Source: Trichuris trichiura
Taxonomy: Eukaryota > Nematoda > Enoplea > Trichinellida > Trichuridae
Assembly: GCA_037903355.1 (NCBI GenBank)
Contig: JBAJFE010000029.1
Span: 558,001-622,000, forward strand
DNA: 64,000 nucleotides
Direction of reading: 5' to 3'
Shown: piece by piece, positions 58,550 through 64,000 of the stretch
Numbering within the stretch: the stretch's first letter is position 1
Layout: each line of letters starts with the position of its first letter
The notes under the pieces: model-generated
Seen by the model: only the letters and a program-made list of their open reading frames with translations
Database searches by the model: none
What the model was told of the DNA's origin: nothing
Made by a program: the position numbers and the translations under genes

Positions 58550-58680
58550 AGTCACCGGAGCGTTCGGCTAAGGTCTTCATCCGTCTTCGGCGGACAGGGA
58601 AGGGACCACAGTTCACTGACTGTTATAACGGGACAGTTCCGTAGTAATAACATTATAAACTGTTCCCTTGTGCCAAACCA
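58550..58680. mobile_element. Decayed family-2 element (E12)
   Basis: On the minus strand, 58561-58590 reads CCGAAGACGGATGAAGACC then TTAGCCGAACG, followed by CTCCGG. This is the family-2 core with its first T lost. To the right are AACGGGACAGTTCCGTAGTAA and ATTATAAACTGTTCCCTTGTGCC, matching AACGGGAGAACCCGTAATAA and the tail ATGAAAACATATGGTCCCGTACC. The two arm ends are juxtaposed, so the centre has been deleted. No target duplication was found. Confidence 0.5.
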
Positions 58681-60653
58681 AAATGCTGTTACCAAAAAAA
58701 TGAAAAGCACTCGTATTATGAACTTTTAAAAATTGCTAATTGATACATCTGCATGTTCCTTGGAAAGAATATGAAAAGATACGCATCTATTTCGAACACG
58801 CCTTTTTATATTAATAAGAACACTACCTGTATTGTCAAAATAAAAAGCCATCGTATCCTTTCAGTTAGGAAGTGGTTTAGTAAAAACTGATATAAAAACC
58901 GTTGATAAGTATTATAAGTACGTCACCACAGTGAAAAAAATAAGCATAAAAAAGTTTTTATGGTTAAAGCGCGTTAGACTCGCTTTCTTGATCGCAAGAC
59001 TTCAGCAGAGCTACCGGAACACGCTTGATAGTGCCATCCCGTATTCTTCCACTAAAGCATGTCGCACCAGTAAGATTCACCAAAACATTTTTATCCTAAT
59101 GTAACCATGAGAACGTGCGTACCAAGTTACTAGATATCCGATAAAAAAGCTAAGCTTTAAAACATGATTCATCTCAGAGTTAAGTGCAGAACTTAAGAGC
59201 TGTTAGGACGATCAACTCCACATCCCCATTCAACTTATCTTTCATTAACTAGCAATAAAATTTGCATAAAAGTAAAACTTAACGTCAGAAAAAGTGTTCA
59301 TTTAACACCGGCAATAATGTGAAATCATTCGCCAGTAACAGGAAAGTGTTTTTAAAGGCGGAAAGTGCATAAATATGACGGAGGCTATAGTCTTTGACTT
59401 TACATACAAGATCAAAACCAAATGTTCAGGCAACAACAGATAAACCTACATCTTGTTCATAATGCTTTAATAAATACTACTGTTTGGAGAAATTTTTATC
59501 CTTACGGGATTATTGGTACAACGAAATGATTGTGACAAAAAAGGTAACACGTGACTGCATCCCACAAACATGTACGTCATCGATCAATACTGAATTGTTG
59601 CGTTCTTCAAACCAACTGTCAAGCCTTGCTTTGCCAAAGCAATTAACGTCCTTTCCCATCCGGAAATGCACGTTTTCATGAAAGCGGCAATCGACTTTTA
59701 GCCTTGATGATATTCGCCTCAATAAGTACTTATTGGCAGAAACCAAAAGCCGTTTACTCATTCGGGTTGGCTGACGCCACCAGCGGGTTGTCATATTTGT
59801 TCACGTGAAAATTATCGCAAATAAGCGAACATTTTTTCAAAATGTATAGATGGTTGCTAAACAAATCATACGTTTAAAAATGACTTAACGCAGAAAAACA
59901 CCCTGCTGATAGATAAGGTTGAGGTTGATGAAGCTGGAAGTCCTTATTAACTGACCAGTATGTGCCCACGTGGGATAGAAAAAACTTATTCCCATTCAGA
60001 ATTCATTTGAGCAAAGTAGCGTTAAATTCGCTCGAACGCGCCCACCTCGTTAGAAAGTCACATCAAAATTGGAATTTGGTAAGCTTACTAACTAAAACCT
60101 ACTGAACTTGTTGCAATTATAAAAAAGTTACACCACCATAGGTTTTATATTCATCAAATAAATGTTATACTTAACTGGGGCTGTTACTAATAAGATGTCC
60201 TTCCTTTAACAAAAATTTGCTAAACAGTTTAGTTATAACATATCCTTGCAGGGTTATCATAATTACGTCATAATGTTAGAAAATGAGATGCGTTTCCAAA
60301 CCGCTCACCGTAATGACAAAGTTAAAATGCTTAAGCATGGGATCAAGGAAAACTGATTAATTGATAAACTGTAGAACAATGCGTTCTAACCGTGGTACCC
60401 AGCCACCGTGAAAAACTAAAACCCGCAAAGGCAAAAAATAACGGTAACCTATTCTCGACGTACGATAGTTATAAAAACAGTAACTTCTTAGCTTACTTAA
60501 AAATTTTCACAAAGCTAAATACTGTGAAAAGAGACATTACGTTCACCGGCAGTGAGAGAAGATTTAAAAAACTAAATATTGTCCCTATACTAGTCCTACC
60601 AACAAGACATTTGATAATTTTAACTTACGCAGTTTTTAAAAAGATTTTTTACT

Positions 60654-60806
60654 TTTTGGAAAAGCTTTCACGGGTTTCTAACCCGTTTTTTTCATATAAA
60701 GTTTATAACAATAAACGTTATATGAAAAAACGAGTTGAAAAACCGTAAAAGCTTTTTCAAAAAGAAATTTAAAAACCCGTTACGAAGAAGAGGAAAAACC
60801 AAAAAG
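60654..60806 (+). mobile_element. Palindromic Penelope-like fragment E11 (family 3)
   Basis: A 153-bp element between exact 11-bp duplications, GATTTTTTACT (60643-60653 and 60807-60817). The arms are GGAAAAGCTTTCACGGGTTT on the left and AAAACCGTAAAAGCTTTTTC on the right, around AACAATAAACGTTATATGAA. Inside the left arm is a 7-bp hairpin, ACGGGTT-AGA-AACCCGT, followed by GAAAGC on the minus strand, matching the stem-GAAAG order of the other families. The right-side tail CCCGTTACGAAGAAGAGG lines up with E2 and E5. Confidence 0.7.
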
Positions 60807-60817
60807 GATTTTTTACT

Positions 60818-61639
60818 ATGATTAAATGGTCCAGATCACAAATGCAAACAAAGCCAATAGTAATTATCATACCATTTGCACGACGGAAGTCGAATGAAGA
60901 ACAATGCAAAACAAACAAATTTAAAGTCCAAAGCGACAAGTGTCAACGCCGCGTCAGACGGTAGCTAATTTATCAGTTTGCTTATGCTTCAACGGCACGT
61001 ACATCCGCTGTGTTAAAAGCTGAAAGTGGAATCTATCAGGTGGATTTGGCGATCCAACGATGCATTCACTGACAAGATTTGCTATGGTCCTCACCTTTCT
61101 TGCACAAGTTTGCAAAGGTTAGCAACGATTGGTTATTTAGTCATTTGAAGTAAGCGGACGCAATTTCGTTCAATTTAACTCGGAAAATTCGCGTAAGTTC
61201 AAATAGAGCTGAAAGTGCTTTTAGCTAAAGGAAGCTTGAAAATTTTGCTTTGAATATTTTAGAAAAGTTAAGGTTGTATTTTTGCCTCAATTCACCTGTA
61301 CAGCAAATATTCAAATTAGTCAAGCATCGTTATGCCACAGTATCAGTTGACTTTTACTTTTGCTCATGCTCAGCTAACAAGAGAACAAAAACACTTTCTC
61401 TGAAGATAATACGCGACGTTTTTTGTAAGAGTTCTTTTGAAAATTTCAGGTGCAGACATGTGAGCACTAAACTTATGCCTTACCCAATAAAGACCTTAAA
61501 CCGTATATTTTAATCGAATTAAAATACAGGCATTTACTATAAAAAGAACGAGATTAAATTAAAGTAGGGACTTTCTACATTCAGTTCATAAAAATAAAAC
61601 TAATTAATATTCATGAACTCGTAGAAAGAAATTCTAGCT
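60818..61639. other. Intergenic; nothing recognised
   Basis: An 87-codon plus ORF (61250-61513) of Lys/Phe/Cys-rich composition has no recognised domain. No other feature is seen. Confidence 0.35.
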
Positions 61640-61945
61640 AAGTGATTCTCAAAGGGTGCGATGAGCAATTTCACGCTCCAAAAGAAGCGACAAACCAAGG
61701 GGGCGACAGTACCATTTTGACGTCAGAACGAAAGGTGCTGAAAAGGATGCTACTCGACTAGGCAAACTGCTGAAGTCCTGCCGAGTTTCTCTTTTGCTTT
61801 ACCTTTTCCCACCACTTTTCTCTGTCATGAGGGCTATCGCCTGGCCAATTAATCCATGAGATATGGGCCAATCAGATTAGGCCGGCAACGGTGAGCTCAG
61901 AAAACCAAAAAAGGGTGATAATCACCCTCGGCTTCAGAAGCACTG
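61640..61945. mobile_element. Non-autonomous hAT element (MITE-like), 306 bp
   Basis: The left end AAGTGATTCTCAAAGGGTG and the complement of the right end, CAGTGCTTCTGAAGCCGAG, are imperfect terminal inverted repeats. They have the CAGTGnTTCT...AA start typical of hAT elements related to ZBED/Charlie-type transposases. The subterminal TTTCACGCTCCAAAAG is also characteristic of such elements. The flanking 8-mers TTCTAGCT and CTCTAAAC share the core TCTA only, so the target duplication has decayed. The element is GC-richer than its surroundings and has no ORF. A short internal hairpin AGGGTGATAATCACCCT is present near the right end. Confidence 0.6.
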
Positions 61946-63638
61946 CTCTAAACGAAAGTGAAGAAACATGAAGTCGCCCTAACCTTTATCACTGTTTTAG
62001 AAAGGAAATGACTTCACTGTACTTTAAATCTCAGATACGACTTGTTCAGCGAAATAATAGGTTTATGGTTCAGACGATTACTGGAAAAATAATCCTCCCG
62101 CAAAACTGTCGCCCTTTATCTCCCGTAAACCGCAGAATTCCTTATTCACTCTACTCACAATGAAAATACAATTTGTTCCGCAGCTCGACATAAGGGGTTT
62201 TAAACACAACTTCTCATAAGGGGTTTTTACTTAAATTTTCAAATTACGAAACTTATTTACACAAAGTACTCTAGTGAATAGTAGTAAATAAGTACCGAAG
62301 CATGTAAGTTTCTTTTGGAGGCATCTTGGGGAGAAAACAGAAGCATTCTCTCCATAAAGCGTAGAAAGCACTCAAGGCACACTAGTCCGACACTCTGCCA
62401 AATGGAGTCCAGACAATAGAAGTTCTACCGTTTTTAACGCTCGTTCAACCGGGCATTCCGTAGGTAAATCGTATACTGCCTTCCGCCTACGAACTGCATT
62501 ACTGCTTTGCCAAAACTACATGTTTTTGATTTTTCCACTACTTCCTCATATGCACAACTATCGTAGATACGTACTACATGCAAAAACTAGTCATTGCCTT
62601 TACCCTAAAAATGGCACTTTATTTGGCAACTCAACCTAGAGCATGGCAAAAACTGTATAGCTGCAGAACAGAAGGACTACTGCATTATTTGCGACTTTTG
62701 CCTGCCATTTATATTCCTTTGATCTGACGGAGTGAAATGTAACGGAGCTGTGCAGAAAAATATCTGATAAAATATGACGTACTACTTGTCGTGACTTTGA
62801 TAAGATTTCGATCATCCATGACAAGAGAGAAAAACGTCGGTCCAACCTTTCTGTTGAAAGGTGATTTTATGGCAATAAAGCTGAAAGCACATTGTCATTG
62901 GCAGTCACCAGAAACATTATGAACATAACTCCAATGATCAAGTCCACGTAGACTTAAGCGCAATTGCTTACTGTTGAATCTGAAGGAGACTTAGAGAAAA
63001 AATAAAGTAGAAAACCAAAAAGGGCCATTTTGCATGGATCGAATCTTCAAACCTAATTGCACCTGTGAATTTTTTGCTTAACACAAATTTTATGCCCCAA
63101 TGAACACGCTTTACTACACTAATTGTCAGATAATCGGCACGATAAATCCTTGCAAGCGATGACGCAATACTGAGGCACGCTTCATAATGCGATATTTCAG
63201 AAGAAAAATGACGCCTACTTCTTTGCATTAGAAACATGGTGCCCATTAAGGCAGGTTAAACATTACCTAACAAGGAAAAAATGAACATTTCCAATATTAA
63301 TACTCAGCACAACACAAACAGGTATGAAAACTCTGATAAAACTAAGACTCCATTGAAATATAATTTCTTATTGCTTTCTAAAAATAAGTACCTCTATATT
63401 CTTGAAGTCCCCTTTCTACCGCAAAGTCAATGAAATAGTTATTAGCACGAGAGACCACGGAGCAATTACTTATAATCGAAATTGATATAACAAGTAGCAT
63501 TTTGAAAATTGAACAGACGCAATTTTTAGTACGAGTTTTCGCGCAAAAGATTCAAACATTTTTGACACGCAAATGCGTGAAACGAATAGCAACTCGGAAG
63601 AAATGCAAAAGTTAATTTAAAAACTTACTATCTTGCAG
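61946..63638. other. Upstream of the phospholipase exon; no gene recognised
   Basis: Contains unassigned minus-strand ORFs (62636-62845 and 62968-63246, the latter ending in a hydrophobic FLVFYFIFSLSLL stretch). A signal-peptide exon for the phospholipase gene was sought on the plus strand but could not be identified with confidence. Confidence 0.35.
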
Positions 63639-63925
63639 GAGTTCCAAGAGTTCCATTTTTGAAGAACAGTCTGAATCTTACCATCGCTTGTGCCACAAAT
63701 AGGACTTTGGACAGTTTTGACGGCTACGGATGTTGGTGTAGGGAGACAGATCAAGCAGTAGAACCAGTTGACGAAATAGACAGCTGCTGCATGTATCATG
63801 AAACGTCTCTAAGAAAACTGCTAAAATCTGGGTACTGCAATTCATTCGATTCATTTGTGTTCCCGTACAGTGCATTCTGCGCGAAGACAAAAGATGGAAA
63901 CAAGCCGATCTGTCTCAGTAACTAA
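63639..63925 (+). CDS. Secreted phospholipase A2-like gene, internal exon (partial)
   Basis: Acceptor ttgcag at 63633-63638, then an open frame containing the calcium-loop and active-site region of group I/II-like PLA2 enzymes, which hydrolyse the sn-2 ester of phospholipids. The order is DSFDGYGCWC, PVDEIDSCCMYHE, then Cys-containing segments ending AKTKDGNKPIC. The active-site His is present (MYHE). The next residue, normally the calcium-binding Asp, is Glu, and the loop glycines after YGCWC are replaced (RETDQA in place of G-x-G-G-x-G). In frame the reading stops at 63923, but a good donor, CTCA|gtaact, at 63918 makes it likely that the exon ends at 63917. The CECD part with the second catalytic Asp would then lie beyond the window. 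An upstream signal-peptide exon was not found. Confidence 0.7.
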
Positions 63926-64000
63926 GCATACGGTGTTAAGGCATTTACAACAAACTTTGTAGGAGAAGTCGGAAACACATGCGCGCGTTATCTCTGTGCT

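Larger units (their letters stand above)
55287..60642. other. Intergenic, gene-poor, with decayed elements
   Basis: Holds two decayed palindromic-element copies (57720-57935 and 58550-58680). A 110-codon minus ORF at 56449-56781 starts MQAIWFLIFSC, weakly signal-like, but has no domain or partner exon. Nothing else is supported. Confidence 0.4.

Noticed and set aside
1..64000. tRNA, rRNA, CRISPR or bacterial operon features
   Set aside because: Scanned for B-box-like GGTTCGAATCC, conserved rRNA blocks and regularly spaced repeats; none found, and the DNA is plainly eukaryotic.

Overview
This is eukaryotic DNA, almost certainly from a nematode and probably an enoplean (clade I, Trichuris/Trichinella-like) worm. 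The grounds are AT-rich sequence, short GT-AG introns (many about 47-53 bp), a secreted protein made of MIG-18-like (fibronectin type I-like) repeats, rhodopsin-like receptors of nematode character, and myo-inositol transporters. The species is an inference; no rRNA, mitochondrial or spliced-leader marker is present to fix it.

Layout. At 0.7-24.5 kb lies a minus-strand tandem cluster of three SLC2A13-like proton/myo-inositol transporter genes. The copy at 711-1538 runs off the left edge. The copies at 12121-15923 and 20502-24470 are complete, and each has 11 exons joined in frame with identical intron phases, including a 31-bp micro-exon. A decayed hAT (ZBED-type) transposase lies at 28.1-29.5 kb. 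It is followed by a degenerate array of about 120-bp repeats (29.7-31.1 kb) that has been invaded by a palindromic retroelement and by a 336-bp solo LTR. A single-exon secreted protein with seven Cys-Cys repeats lies at 32.6-33.7 kb (plus strand). Two-exon seven-transmembrane receptor genes lie at 36.0-37.1 and 50.3-52.5 kb (minus strand). A non-autonomous hAT element lies at 61.6-61.9 kb. An exon of a secreted phospholipase A2-like gene starts at 63.6 kb and probably continues past the right edge. The remaining 60-70 percent is gene-poor intergenic or intronic DNA in which I could not recognise genes.

The main discovery is a dispersed set of at least eleven short, mostly palindromic elements. 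Nearly all can be delimited by target-site duplications of 10-15 bp (most often 13). They consist of head-to-head inverted arms plus a tail on one side only. Most carry a 29-30-nt motif of fixed register, CTGANGA - C - 5-bp stem - 6/7-nt loop - stem - GAAA, whose stem changes by compensation between families (GGAAC/GTTCC versus GGGTC/GACCC). This is the layout of the hammerhead ribozyme core. Together with inverted 5'-truncated copies, a one-sided tail and variable duplications, it points to terminal (pLTR) fragments of Penelope-like retroelements. No reverse transcriptase or GIY-YIG endonuclease is encoded here, so the assignment is inference from structure.

The transporters would move inositol or related polyols across the worm's plasma membrane, and the receptors, matrix-like protein and phospholipase are surface or secreted products. 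Nothing in the sequence shows that they act together; the window is a set of independently transcribed genes separated by transposon-rich DNA.
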